A DNA stretch of 64,000 nucleotides, from NCBI RefSeq assembly GCF_034140825.1, contig NC_089037.1, positions 1,461,501-1,525,500 on the forward strand, written 5' to 3'. This DNA is from Oryza sativa Japonica Group. Taxonomy: Eukaryota; Streptophyta; Magnoliopsida; Poales; Poaceae. A program made the position numbers and the translations under genes. This document shows positions 46,826 through 57,854 of this stretch, piece by piece (position 1 is the stretch's first letter; each line of letters starts with the position of its first letter). The notes under the pieces were generated by a model, which did not search any database, was not told where the DNA came from, and was given only the letters and a program-made list of their open reading frames with translations.

Positions 46826-49800
46826 TCAAGCAAGTTCGCAAGGTACCCACTGTTTCACTTTTGTGCTCATCTCACTAGGAACTGAGGTAGACCACTCATC
46901 CAAGTTTGGAAGAGGACCCGTCAATGCAACGTAATTTACACTCTCTTTCTCTGATAGTCTCTTCCAGTTGAGCTGTAATTCAGGTTTACGTCAGGTGGGC
47001 ATTCTAACAACAGTGACATGGCATTGCTCGTATACGTAGCAACCCAAAACAGTTAAACAATTACCATTCCATATTTTATTGTTTTAAACTTTTCCATCAT
47101 CTAGTACTAGAAACTATACAACTACAGCAGTCAAAATATGGATATTTCTGTGGTTCATGTATAATCTTACCTGCCCCGGAAATGCAGCACAGAGTGCCTT
47201 AATTGTGGAATTCTGAACCCAGGACGAAAGGCCCGTATCATTAGCAAGAGATACAGCAGCATCAGCTCCACCACAGTTAACAATGATCCGTCCATCTGGC
47301 ATTAGCTTTTTCGCGATTTCCAACCAGGTTTCAACCTGTAACAATGTTGAAATTAAATCCAGTAGAAAATAAAAAACTGTGGAAGTGTTCCAAAAAGTTA
47401 AAAGAATATAGATATACAAAAGTAGCGTCCAGGAATTTTCTCTCAGCTGCACTTTTACATGTTTTGAAAAATTGTTCAAATTATTTCAATTGCAGAGAAT
47501 CATATCAGCCATTTGGTCAATTAGGCTTGAAAGGAAGGGTCGCAAAGGAGAGTAATCCATGGATGCCGAAGACACTAAGGTCACGTAAGGTTTTTTGTTA
47601 AGAACACTAAGGTCACACAAGTAGCTTACTTTTGTTGGTGTATCCAAAGCACCCTCTATTGATATTGGGATGCATAAGATTTTTTGTCGACAAATTCACA
47701 TATCACTATAGCAAGCCAGCCAAACTAAGGGTAATAAATCAACACATCATGAGATAAATTAAAATTTATTACAAACTTCAAGATATGTAGATATCAAGTA
47801 ATTTCATCCATGCTTGACCATGCATTCAACTGATCCAAGGAATAAGAAATACATGCTCAAAAGCATGAAATCTGATGCAACCAACGTAGCATATAGACTG
47901 GTAAAAAATGAATAGAAAGAGATGCAGAGGAAATTTACTTCTTGTAGCTGAGGTATGATCTTCCCATCAGCAAACAAATCAACAACAATACCTGTACACA
48001 TTAACTAGATGTTGTTAGGCCAGAAAACTTTGAGATGCACTTGATGGTGAAGTTGCAAGGAGTGTGTGGTTTCAACCCCGACGTTTTTTGTTCAATCTCC
48101 AACACGCTCACAATTTCTTCTTAAAAATTGTTTGGAGAGATGTCTCTTCCTCCAAACTCTTATTTTTTAGGCCAGAAAACTTTCAAAGCCTTTGAAAACT
48201 CAAAAAGAAAAACATTAATCTAACAGTACATGCTTTCCAATATACTACAGATAATCCAACTAGCATACTCCAAAAATGCATCATCCAAGAGCGTTGTATA
48301 ATTAAATAGTAACAAGAGAGTAAAGCATGTATTCCATTTGCATCAGGTAGTAAGCACTCACCAGCAAACCCTCCTTCAATTGTCAGCGTTGTATAATTAA
48401 ATAGTAACAAGAGAGTAAAGCATGTATTCCATTTGCATCAGGTAGTAAGCACTCACCAGCAAACCCTCCTTCAATTGTAGCTGACGGAGAAAGTGCATCA
48501 CCAATGCGCACAGAAAGTGAACCACCTGATTCTGTTGCCTTTTCTAAATCAGATAAACCAAAATAATCCCTTGACAGTTCAATTATCTGTCATTCAGTAA
48601 TGCAAACTGAGAGTAAGAAATGGGCATATGAAAATGGATGCGTGGAGCACAAGGGATAAGTCTAAAGAAAAATAATGCAAAGAGGTGCTTGAGCTAGCTT
48701 AACAGCCTTAACTAGGAATATATTACTGAATTTCTTTTTGCAACACAATAAGTAACAATGTGAAAATATTTCACTACCATCTGTGAGCCTGTGGTCACCA
48801 AACAATTAAAAAGAGAGAGAACAATGAAAAGAGTGTTCACCTTAGGATCAATCTCCCATCCAACAAGTTGCAACCAAGGATAAAATTTTAGCATCAGATG
48901 TGCTGCAGTCCCAGCACCCTGAAAAAGAAACAGGGGAAAAGACAGGAATCATAATGTGCATTGAATATCCACAAGCGTGTGAAGAGGTAAGTTGCCCGTG
49001 AAAAAAATAGAAGTGAGTTGTTCAAATGAAAAGCCTCCGTAATGCTTGTGGATGTATGCTGGAATTGTGATGTGTGCTGATAATCTAATTGCAATTGGTC
49101 GGTAAGACATCCATTCAGGCCTTCCCAAACCCTCTAAGCATGGCAGGAATTTTGCTTTTTATGCATAGTAGTTATGCAGAACAATGAAGTATGATGAACA
49201 AGATAATAGGTGAATCATGCACCAAGTGATTTACCAATCCTAGAAGAGCAACAGGACCACGTGGAACAACAGCTGGTAGGCTCACGAACTCATCCTGTAC
49301 AATAGGAAAAGCACACCGTATTAAGCATTTACATTGAGCAGCCATTTTTAAAGGATGAAAAACATCATTTCAAACAGAATAGTTGGCGTAGAAATAGGAT
49401 GCGTTTTGCAAAGAAACCAACCCATCACATAGATAACAAGTACCTATATGAGCATATTATAGTCTTTTTTTTTTTTTGGTACTAAACTGCTATCCAACTA
49501 CCAGGAGCCTATTACTGTCCTTCTCAAAAACTTGTTTATCATGGATAGTTGACGGGATAGAGCGTCAAATTCCTAATGCATACAAGGCGCTCAACAATAT
49601 TATGCTTGTATGTCAAAATGGCACATTAGTAATCTAAATTCAACTCGATCAGTTCAGATTACTCATACGATAAATGCATACCCTGTCAGCACTCCCGATT
49701 GAAATCGCTCTCAAATCTCACACTCAACTCAAACTTTCAACTGGATCAATTTGGGAACACTGGACGAACAGCTTGTAGGCATGAACCTTGGTAGACAAAG

Positions 49801-50547
49801 GTTTTCGTGCTTTGCTAGTTAATCTGCAGCTTTTCGGTTTTCTTCCCTCCGTTTTGAACGACAATTACAACAAGGTTAGGGCCACGATCCCATGGTGCGC
49901 TCCGTGACCGGTTAGTGGTGAATGCTATCCCATACGCCCCGGGTCACGGCGCACGACGGCACGACGCGCTCGCCGGCTCAACGGATTCAGCAAAAGCAGG
50001 CGAAACAAAACAGCAAACACCTCACATGCAATCTAAACTACGCTATAAAGATTAGAAGCAAAGGATTACAGTTCTATACCCAATATGAGTTGGTCCAGAC
50101 TCCGGTCTTGGGGAGAACGCTGTGAACATTCCCTGCACGATACAACCAATCGGGAGCACGAACTCACCAAACGAATCCAATTTCGAGGCGGAGGAAGAAA
50201 TCGCAGTGTGCAGCGCAATACGTACGGTTGGTGTCGAGGAGGAGGTAGCGGGTGGCGGGCGAGTCGATGATCATGATGACCTCGTTGAAGTCGCTACCGG
50301 TGATGGCGAGGAGCGTGTACTCCTCCTCCTCCTCCTTCGCCGCTTGCTCCTGCTGCTCGGTGGCTGGAGGGGCGGAGACTTCGCCGCCGCCACCGGGGGC
50401 GCAGTACAGCGGCCGCCGCGCCGAGGCCGCTCCCCGTCGAGGGAGGAGGGAGACTCGGGTGGCGGAGCGGCGTTGGGGCTTGGCTTCGCGGCGGCGGTGG
50501 CGGTGGAGGAGGCGAGGCGGGGAGAAGGTTAGCGGCATGGTGGCCAT
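46826..50547 (-). CDS. Spermidine-synthase-like (SAM-fold) protein, probably plastidial
   Basis: Eight exons on the minus strand give 335 residues: 50226-50547, 50080-50132, 49235-49294, 48841-48918, 48457-48586, 47939-47991, 47171-47335 and 46826-46972. The N terminus is Arg/Ala/Pro-rich and suggests a transit peptide. The SAM/dcSAM-binding glycine motif LLGLGAGTAAH is followed by GWEIDPKIIELSRDYFGL and, later, GIVVDLFADGKIIPQLQE and KLMPDGRIIVNCGG, the layout of the spermidine synthase/methyltransferase superfamily. The canonical spermidine synthase active-site signature (GGGDGG) is replaced by GLGAGT, so it is probably not a true spermidine synthase, and the substrate is unknown. The end of exon 5 and its splice donor lie in a 95-bp tandem duplication. 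Only the upstream donor keeps the frame. A SINE sits in the same intron. Confidence 0.85.
48032..48167 (+). mobile_element. p-SINE1-like SINE with perfect 16-bp target duplication
   Basis: TAGGCCAGAAAACTTT occurs exactly at 48016-48031 and 48168-48183, enclosing 136 bp with a B-box-like TTTCAACCCC and a T-rich end. It is in the intron between exons 5 and 6 of the spermidine-synthase-like gene, antisense to it. The perfect duplication implies a fairly recent insertion. Confidence 0.88.
48290..48479. repeat. 95-bp tandem duplication across an exon-intron border
   Basis: Copy 1 (48290-48384) and copy 2 (48385-48479) are identical apart from the last base, as far as I can see. Each contains, on the minus strand, ACAATTGAAGGAGGGTTTGC followed by TG and the donor GTGAGTGC. 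Copy 2 is the continuous exon 5 end. Copy 1 is an intronic duplicate holding a second identical donor. Confidence 0.93.
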
Positions 50548-51674
50548 TGCTGATGAGATAGAATGCTAATGCACGGCGAGGGATTGGGTTCCCACGATTT
50601 CAAGCCGTTGATGGAGATGGCGGGTTAGGAATTCCCTTTTGATAACTGCAAAGCGTATTAGCGTAATCGGTTCTTCTCTTAAACCATGATTATTTCTTAA
50701 GAGGCCTTTTCGGATGAGGCCCGATAAGAGAAAATTTCAGAGGCCCAGCAGATATAGTCTTACAATGTTATGGGCCATAATTGGGCCTGAGTATTCTAGT
50801 GTGGTTGGTTTCATCTGAAATCAAACTGCGAAGCAAGCAAGCAGTAAACTCCCAGAATAATAGCATTTCAAACCTGTACAAGACAAACAATCTTGATGTG
50901 TTGTATTGATTCGAAACTTCGAACGGCTGTTTCAGAATATGAGCAATTTTTTTTGGGACAGGAAGAATATGACCATAGTACTTAACTTTCTCGCAGGTAC
51001 CACCTACTCCAGGTGATTGTGCATGATAAAATGAATCTGCAGCTAACAACCTAGCCTCTCCCCAACTTCCAATCAGTTTGGTCAATTGGAGCCTTTGGAC
51101 ACATGCATCGGACGCCAATTGACCTGTCGCCGGCCGCCGGGAGACACGCCGCGACAGGGGCCACGACGCCGCCATGACATCCGTAAAACCAGCAAAGCTG
51201 CAAAGACATCGCGGCCGACACTGACGCACGCAACGGCGCACGTCAGATGAGCCCACGTTCCTTGAGATCGCCGGCAAATACACTGGGAATTCGATGTTTC
51301 ACCGATCCGCCGGCGCCGTCTCGCGCACCGACGCAGTTTCTATCAACCACTCTCTCCATCCACCAAATTAGCCAAAAGAAAAAGGTTCGGTTGGTACTTG
51401 GTAGGCTAAGCTTTCTAGCTCGTTTTCTTTGTGCTTTGGCTCGCTATCAACGAGCAGCCTCCCGCACTTCACGGCCTAATCTCCATCAAATTGCAGTGAC
51501 AATAATGTACTCTTAAACGTATTTAATGACACGTACACATGCAGCGAATCCCGAGGACGTGGATTTATACTGCAACTGTAGTTAACGTGTCAGCGCAGTG
51601 CGTGCATGCGTGCGTGCAAGCGTGCAAGGTGCAACTGTACTGCATGCAGCATGCGTGGACAAGACGTACATTAG
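50548..51674. other. Spacer between the spermidine-synthase-like gene and OFP
   Basis: No gene supported. A frame at 50768-51283 on the minus strand has no protein-like features. The region right of 51675 on the minus strand is OFP 3' sequence. Confidence 0.45.
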
Positions 51675-52409
51675 CTAGTTGGTAGTGGCGCTGTACGGGA
51701 GAGGTTTCGTTGGCCGGCGGCGAGGGCGGTGGTGGTTGTGTTCGCCGGCGCCGGCGAAGAGCTCCTCACAGACGTCGGCGAAGGCGCGGAGGATGAGGTG
51801 GTGGTGGCGCGACGAGTTGAGCGAGAGGAAGCGATGCAGCAGCTCCCGCAGCTCGGGGGTGGCCGTGATCTCGTTCTCCACGATCATCTGCGCCATCGAC
51901 CGCCGGAAGTCGCCCAGCGGGTCGTCCGACTCCGTCACCACCGGCACGCTCTCCTCCTCCAGCCGCCCGCGCCGCCGCCTGCCGCCTGACGATGCATCGC
52001 TCGCGCTCCTCCTGTGCCGCGGCGGCGGCGGCGTCGCCGGCCTGATCCCGCGGTCTTCCCGGACGCCCAGCGCGCGCACGCCGCGCTCCAGCTCGCGCAG
52101 CTGCAGCAGGAGCGTGCCCACGCTCGGCGTGCCATCCGCGTCGTGCACGGTGTTCGGCGCGGGCGTGGGCACGGTCACCCTCGTCGTCTTCGCCGACGTC
52201 GCGGTAGCACTTGACGTCATCGTCGGTGGCGTGGTCGTGGCGGGCGAGATATTGCCGGCGGCGGAGAGCCGGGACACGACGGACACCGACTTGGCGCCGC
52301 CGCAGCCGCACATGAAGCCGCGCGCGGCCGCTGCGCTCGAACCCTTCTTCTTCTTCTTCTTCGATGGTAGGCCCTGATCGGCCATGCCGCGACGTGTCGT
52401 CGCTTTCAT
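51675..52409 (-). CDS. OVATE family protein (transcriptional repressor)
   Basis: A single uninterrupted frame of 244 residues, typical of the mostly intronless OVATE family. The OVATE domain lies near residues 162-218: DPLGDFRRSMAQMIVENEI, then ELRELLHRFLSLN, HHLILRAFADVCEELF. The N-terminal half is low-complexity with a Lys-rich patch (KKKKKK at about residues 17-22) that could serve nuclear import, a short cysteine-containing segment (FMCGCGG) and Ser/Thr/Ala-rich stretches. OVATE proteins repress transcription and interact with TALE homeodomain and TONNEAU/TRM proteins to control organ shape. The ATG at 52409 was chosen as the first in frame. A second ATG lies eight codons on. Confidence 0.92.
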   Translation of the reverse strand: MKATTRRGMADQGLPSKKKKKKGSSAAAARGFMCGCGGAKSVSVVSRLSAAGNISPATTTPPTMTSSATATSAKTTRVTVPTPAPNTVHDADGTPSVGTLLLQLRELERGVRALGVREDRGIRPATPPPPRHRRSASDASSGGRRRRGRLEEESVPVVTESDDPLGDFRRSMAQMIVENEITATPELRELLHRFLSLNSSRHHHLILRAFADVCEELFAGAGEHNHHRPRRRPTKPLPYSATTN

Positions 52410-54076
52410 GTCCTTGGGTTGAGAGCAAGTGAGCTTGTGCGCTGTTTGTTGTGGACTAGCTACACCAGCTATAGTGGGGAGCTAGGGGGACAGACTTCTT
52501 AAAGCCTGGGCTTAACAAGAGCCAGCTAGGTGAATTTCAGACATGCTGATGCAGTAGCAGCAATTACTCAACTACAGACACATTTATAATTCCAAGTCAT
52601 TAACCAAAAAATTAGTATCACGCTATCCGTTGTTAGGAGGTCAGTGTCAGATTCTGGTCGATTTACCAGCGGTAATCTTGGGTCAATCCAGGGTGAAAAC
52701 AACATTGACTTACAAAGTATAGCTCAATACTATTTCTGACCGTTCAGTTAATCGGTTACTACTCCTATTTGTTTCAGACTTATACGCTTACCATTCTGTT
52801 CGTGTACAGATGTACTGATGCTTTCAGATTTTGCATAACTCTATTTGCAAGGGAAGTTATTACAAAACGCACGCAAGGTTGTACTGCTACGTCAGAAACA
52901 GGGCAAAGAACACATCAGACAAATGAAAAACTAACATACCATTTCCCAAGCTTGCGCGCGATTTGCGCAACTAAATCCCAGCGAATAGAACAAAAGAGCA
53001 GATGACACGAGACAGAGGAAAATCCAAGGGATGTCAAAGCGAAGTGACGGGAGATTTGGATGGGCCTAATTAACAGATTTCCTTTCAAGGTCAGAGACCC
53101 TACTGCAAACAGCAAGATTACACTACAGAGTACAGTACAGTGCAGAGGAGGAGAGATGCCTTGGAAGAAACACTGTGCTGGGCCTGGACGTTTGTTTGCT
53201 TGCTTGTCACATGCATCTTCTGCTGGTAATACATTCCGGCCACGCTAGGCAAAGTGCTCCCCGTGCTCTGCTGCTCATGATCATGATCATGTCCTCAACA
53301 GAAGGCCACCAAACTTACATGCTTGCTGTCCCTGCAGCTAACCGAGATTGAACTAGTGAAGTGAATCAGACTGTCAGGAGGTAATTGATGCAGTAGGAAC
53401 ACCAAACAGCAGGTGTAACAGACAAGTGTGTCTTCTTTAGAGATACTGATCATTAGATGATGGTAATGTGGCATACATCAAAACGAAAAAAATGCTTCAT
53501 TAGACTGCTGGCCTATTCTGCAAAAAATAAATAAATAAATAAATCGCATTCTTTTTAAATTGGCATGTCCTGCCTTTTTGAGTTTTGACTCTAGCACAGG
53601 CACTTGGTACTCGATCAAACATGTTGTCTCCTGATAAAAGGTGGCAACTCCTGTATCAGATGCATCCTGGGGTGATTGATTGGAAACAAGAATAGTTGTC
53701 TTCGATCGTTGTGATGGACAAATGGTGTGGAATCTCAATGATGTCTTGATTGGCTTCATGGCTGACGGCTCATGTCTACCTGGGTATCAGGCATGGAGCA
53801 TTACGACCGGACTCAAATGATGGTATCAGCGCCGGCGAAGGCAATGGGCCAAACTAGGGTCATATCCAGAGAAGTCTAGCCAAACACTGATCTTAACTCA
53901 GCCCAACTGATTCTTGGCCCAGTACTACATATCATTTCTCAGCCCATCTAGCATAAATTGGTAGAAACAGCCCAAATACCCGCAAAAAACAGAAAGCAGC
54001 CCAACATCTGCCTTGTGAAAATTGGGCCTGAAATACTAACAAGCCCATTATATCCACTTACAAAGGCCCTAAGTGG
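52410..54076. other. Spacer without a gene
   Basis: Contains an (AAAT)n tract near 53524-53543. Short frames are unremarkable. Confidence 0.5.
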
Positions 54077-54085
54077 AATAAATAA

Positions 54086-55978
54086 GGAATAAGTTCATCT
54101 GAGGTCCCTTAACTTGTCAATGAATCCGATTTCCGTCCCTCATCCGGAAAACCAGACACAACGGGTCCCTCAACTATCAAAACCGGTGCAGATTAGTTCA
54201 TTCGGTGGTTTTGAAAGCGGTTTTAGCTGACGTGGCGCCTACGTGGCTAATTTAACTCGGTCTTCATTTGACGTGGCATTAACGTGGCGATTACGTGGCA
54301 ATTCGATCCGGAAAAATAATAAAACCCGTAAGACCCACGTGTAAGTCTCACACAGAAAATAATAAAAAAAAGTGGTGGGACCCACAGTCAGTCCAACTCA
54401 CCTCTCCTCTTCTTCCTCCTCTCTCCCCATCTCCCTATCTTCATCTCTCTCTCCTCTCCTCTCCTCTCTTCAGGCGACGGAGAGGCAGCGGCACGCGGCG
54501 GCAGTGCGGCCGGACAACGGTGCCTATGCGGAGGAGCTCGGCCGAGCGACGGCTCGGCGCGAGCGTGGCCGTGTGGCGGCGCCGGCCCCGGCACGGGTCG
54601 CGGCCTCGGCGGTGCGGACGGGCAGCGGTGCCGATGCGGAGGAGCTCGGCCGAGGGACGGCGGCACCATTTCTGGCTTCCCTGCCTCCTCCCTCCCCGCC
54701 CACCTCGCCGGCCGCCGCGCGCCGCCCGTCTCCCGTCTCCGCCGCGCGCTGCTTTGCTGCTGGTGAGGTGAGAGAAAAAGAAACAGTGAGAGAGATGACC
54801 AGTTCGCTCGCGCTGCCCGCAACTTTCTCCTACCTCCGGCCGTCCAACTCCTCTTCCCTCTCACAGGCTCACACACTTGGCGCGCCCCTTGATCAATTCG
54901 TTCCCCTTCTTTTTCTTCCCCCTTGCTTGCAGATGGGGGCAACTAGAGGAAGCGGCTGAGACAGGCAGAGGCGGCGGGCATGGTGGCGCCGCATGCAGAA
55001 GTGTCGTTGCAGCCGCAGGCGCAGGGGCAAGGGGCACAAGGTAGTGAGCCTCGCGCAGCTGCACAAGCGGCCGGCGGTGACGGTGCTCAGTCTCGAGTTA
55101 GACGATGGCGGGTCGGAGCACGTGTCGACGACGGCCTCCTCCGCATCGTCTCTCCTCTCCGAGACGAGCTCGTCACGCAATTCGACCAGTACGAGAACGA
55201 GATGGTGCATCTGTTTCAGGATCATGTGAGGGTCGTCGTTGATCGTGTTGTTTTGTTATTGCTATGTTGTTCAGCGATGTTTTTCTGATGGTTGTGGTGT
55301 AGCTCTGCTTGCTTGTTGTAGACGGAGAGGCTCCATCGCGTGCTCGGCAAGGCGAGGCGGCGGCAATACCAGTCGCTGCTCGGCGCGGCGGAGGCGCGCA
55401 GGATGAGGGATAAGGAGGCAGAGGCCTCGAATGCGGCGCGACACATCGGCGAGCTAGAGGAGCGTGTCGCGCGGCTGAGGGCGGAGGCGGCGGCGCGGCA
55501 GGCGAAGGCGCTTGCCGACCAGTTCACCGCGCGCCGCTCCGCCCACCACACGCCGCCACTCCGCTTCGCCCCGCCGCCCGCCATCGCTCCGCCCACCGCC
55601 CCCCTCTGCGCCGCCGCTCGCCGTTCTGTAGGGGAGAGAGAGAGGGGGATAGAGAGAAAAGGGGGCTGACATGTGGGACCACATGGGCCCCACCTTTTCT
55701 TATTATTTTTTTATAGCTGACATGTGGGTCCCATGGTTTTTAATTATTTTTCCAGGATCCAATTGCCACATAAGTGACACGTCAATGCCACATGGGACGA
55801 GGATCTAGTCAAAGGGAGCCACGTAGGCGCCACGTCATCCAAAACCGGACATAATACTGCCGAGGGACATTTTCTGCACGGTTTTGTAAGTTAAGGGATG
55901 CGTTGTATCCGGTTTTCTAGACTGAGGATGAAAATCAAACTGGGTGACAAATTGAGGGACCGAAAGTGAACTTATTCC
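54086..55978. mobile_element. Pack-MULE carrying a BOI-type E3 ligase gene fragment
   Basis: A perfect 9-bp target duplication AATAAATAA (54077-54085 and 55979-55987) flanks the element, as expected for Mutator-like elements. The terminal inverted repeats are long, roughly 150 bp: both ends read inward as GGAATAAGTTCA, then GTCCCT.AA, CCGGA, and GACGTGGCGCCTACGTGGC. The 1.6-kb interior has no transposase. Instead it carries GC-rich gene-like sequence including a piece of a BOI-related RING ubiquitin ligase gene with what looks like one of its introns. It is therefore a Pack-MULE. Confidence 0.88.
54990..55530 (+). pseudogene. Captured fragment of a BOI/S-ribonuclease-binding-type E3 ligase gene
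   Basis: Reading across frames, the piece contains VSLAQLHKRPAVTVLSLELD and GSEHVSTTASSASSLLS (frame 1), then DELVTQFDQYENEMVHLFQD (frame shifted by one), then after an intron-like gap (about 55229-55320) ERLHRVLGKARRRQYQSLLG and a coiled-coil-like segment ending IGELEERVARLRAEAAARQ. This order matches the pre-RING region of BOI-related E3 ligases. The RING domain is absent. The frame change before DELVTQ and the missing C terminus mean it cannot make a working ligase, though part of it could be transcribed as part of the Pack-MULE. Confidence 0.7.
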
Positions 55979-56465
55979 AATAAATAAACATTCCTGCTTA
56001 ACAATCCTCCAGAAATAGTTTTTCTCCGTGGTACTGGGATTGTAGTCGTCATGCTGGTTGTCATCCTGGGAGCGAACTCTTGTGTTTGGAGGTGTTCGTT
56101 CTCGCTCGGTGGTCGGGTTGTGACTACGGTTTTCCAAACCCTAGTCACAATTGTGGCCGGAGCCGGAATACCATACGGTAACCGTGGTAATTGTGGCAAA
56201 CCGTATAAAATTTATCAAAATTTAAATTATTTTTAAAATTTATTTAAATTTAAGGAGGTTTACCGCGGTTTTTCTTTTAACGCACCCCGTGGTAAGCGCG
56301 ATAACTACGATAACCACGTGCTTACCGGCGGTTTGGGAAAACTTGGTTGTGACCAAGGTGTTTTTTCTCTGTTTTCAGAATTGTGCTGTCTTGAACTGTG
56401 TCTTGGAAAAGCTGGTTTTCCCAGTGAATGATGCCGTGATAGCTTTCTGTAAAAACCGGGTCATA

Positions 56466-56674
56466 TGACCTACTACACAGTACGTATGTTTTATCGTTTG
56501 TCTTATTTAAAAAAATATGTTATTATTATTTATTTTATTGTGAGTTATTTTATTGCTAAAAGTACTCTAAACATCGCTTATATCTTATGTATTTAGAAAA
56601 AAAGTTTAAATAAAACGAATGGTTAAACCTGTATACAAAAGTAAACTGCGTCATTTATTAAAAAAGGAAGGAGG
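56466..56674. mobile_element. Degenerate Stowaway-like MITE
   Basis: TTTTATCGTTTGTCTTATTT at the left and AAATAAAACGAATGGTTAAA at the right are matching arms of the same Stowaway type as 30144 and 37249. The right terminus GGAAGGAGGT is recognisable but the left one is worn. Confidence 0.5.
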
Positions 56675-56820
56675 TGCTTTCTAAAAAGAACAATCTTACA
56701 GAAAAGAAAATAAATACGGACCAGCTAAATATGTTTTAGCAGCCCGCCAGTATTCATGGAGTGCAACATCCTACCTGTATAACTATAGCCTTGAATCTTG
56801 ATGTGAAAATGGATGTTCTG

Positions 56821-56966
56821 GCCTTACTTAGTTTCAAATTTTTTCTTCAAATTTTCAACTTTTCTATCACATCAAAACTTTTCTACACATATAAACTTCC
56901 AACTTTTTCATCACATCGTTCTAATTTCAACTAAACTTCTAATTTTAGCGTGAACTAAACACACCC
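56821..56966. mobile_element. Short MITE of the GTGTTTAG/CATCACATC family, copy 5
   Basis: From CCTTACTTAGTTTC to GTGAACTAAACACACCC with two CATCACATC-type motifs inside. Confidence 0.6.
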
Positions 56967-57854
56967 TCTGTTCAGAAGAGAAAACAGGAGTTTTGGGACT
57001 TAGTAATGTCTTTCCAACGCCAGCGCCAGCGTCACCATCTTTCTTTTCCGATCACACGGTCATCACTCGGTCAGGTTCTCGTCTTGCAAATCCGCTCGTC
57101 TGCTAGCTCACATTCGGTCAGGCTCCTGCCGTTGGAAAACGACACGACCCAACGTTCCAACAAGGGGGCAGCAGAGTCGCTCCAGTTGGGCTGGGAGTCT
57201 CTGAGCAAGGCAAATCAGTCTTAGCTAACTAACCAGCAGAGACGTCAAGCAATTGGTCTCATCTCTTTCAGTTTCATACCAATCTGTTATCCCCCAAAAA
57301 ACAAGAAGTTTCATACCAATCGAGACGTTTTGTTTGATGTCGCAACAATAGTAGCCCGGCTCATGTTCTCCCCTGTTGGATGTTTGCACATGAACATGCT
57401 CTGCTTAGCGATGCCTTGGGGAGTTGGGATTTTTGGCGATGTGGGTTTCGTACACCGGCAGGTGACGGGTCGTGTCCACCCGATCGTATACCGTCACCAG
57501 CACGTCCGCGTGCCGATCGTGTCCACCGAAACAACAACAACTACTACTACTACTGTAGCCCAAGTCGCAGTCGCAGCCGCAGCAGGCCATCGACCACCAC
57601 TACGCCGGTGGCCCAAGTGATAGTATTTAGGACGCTTTCGTCGCATTGCATTGCCCGCTCGCCCCTCTGCTTTTGCTGCTGTTGCGTTGCGTGATACGCT
57701 CGCCTAACTTTGGCTAATTCTGCTGATATTTGCTCTTCTTCTGTCATATCACCTTGCCGCTGCTTCTGATCATCTCCCGTTCTTGCATTCTTCTTCTTCT
57801 TCTTCTTCTCCGGCGTGGTGTGCTGCTGACGGCTGACGCTGGCTGGTCGTGGAC
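56967..57854. other. Upstream region of the HMA protein gene
   Basis: No gene. CT/TTC-rich sequence at 57790-57815 is likely leader or core promoter of the gene starting at 57855. Confidence 0.45.

Noticed and set aside
51679-52377. 232-codon plus-strand frame opposite OFP
   Set aside because: It is the antisense mirror of the OVATE protein gene. The minus frame carries the conserved domain.
54388-54942. 184-codon minus-strand frame in the Pack-MULE
   Set aside because: It is Arg/Pro-rich and the antisense of a GC-rich repeat-like block, with no domain and no splice support.
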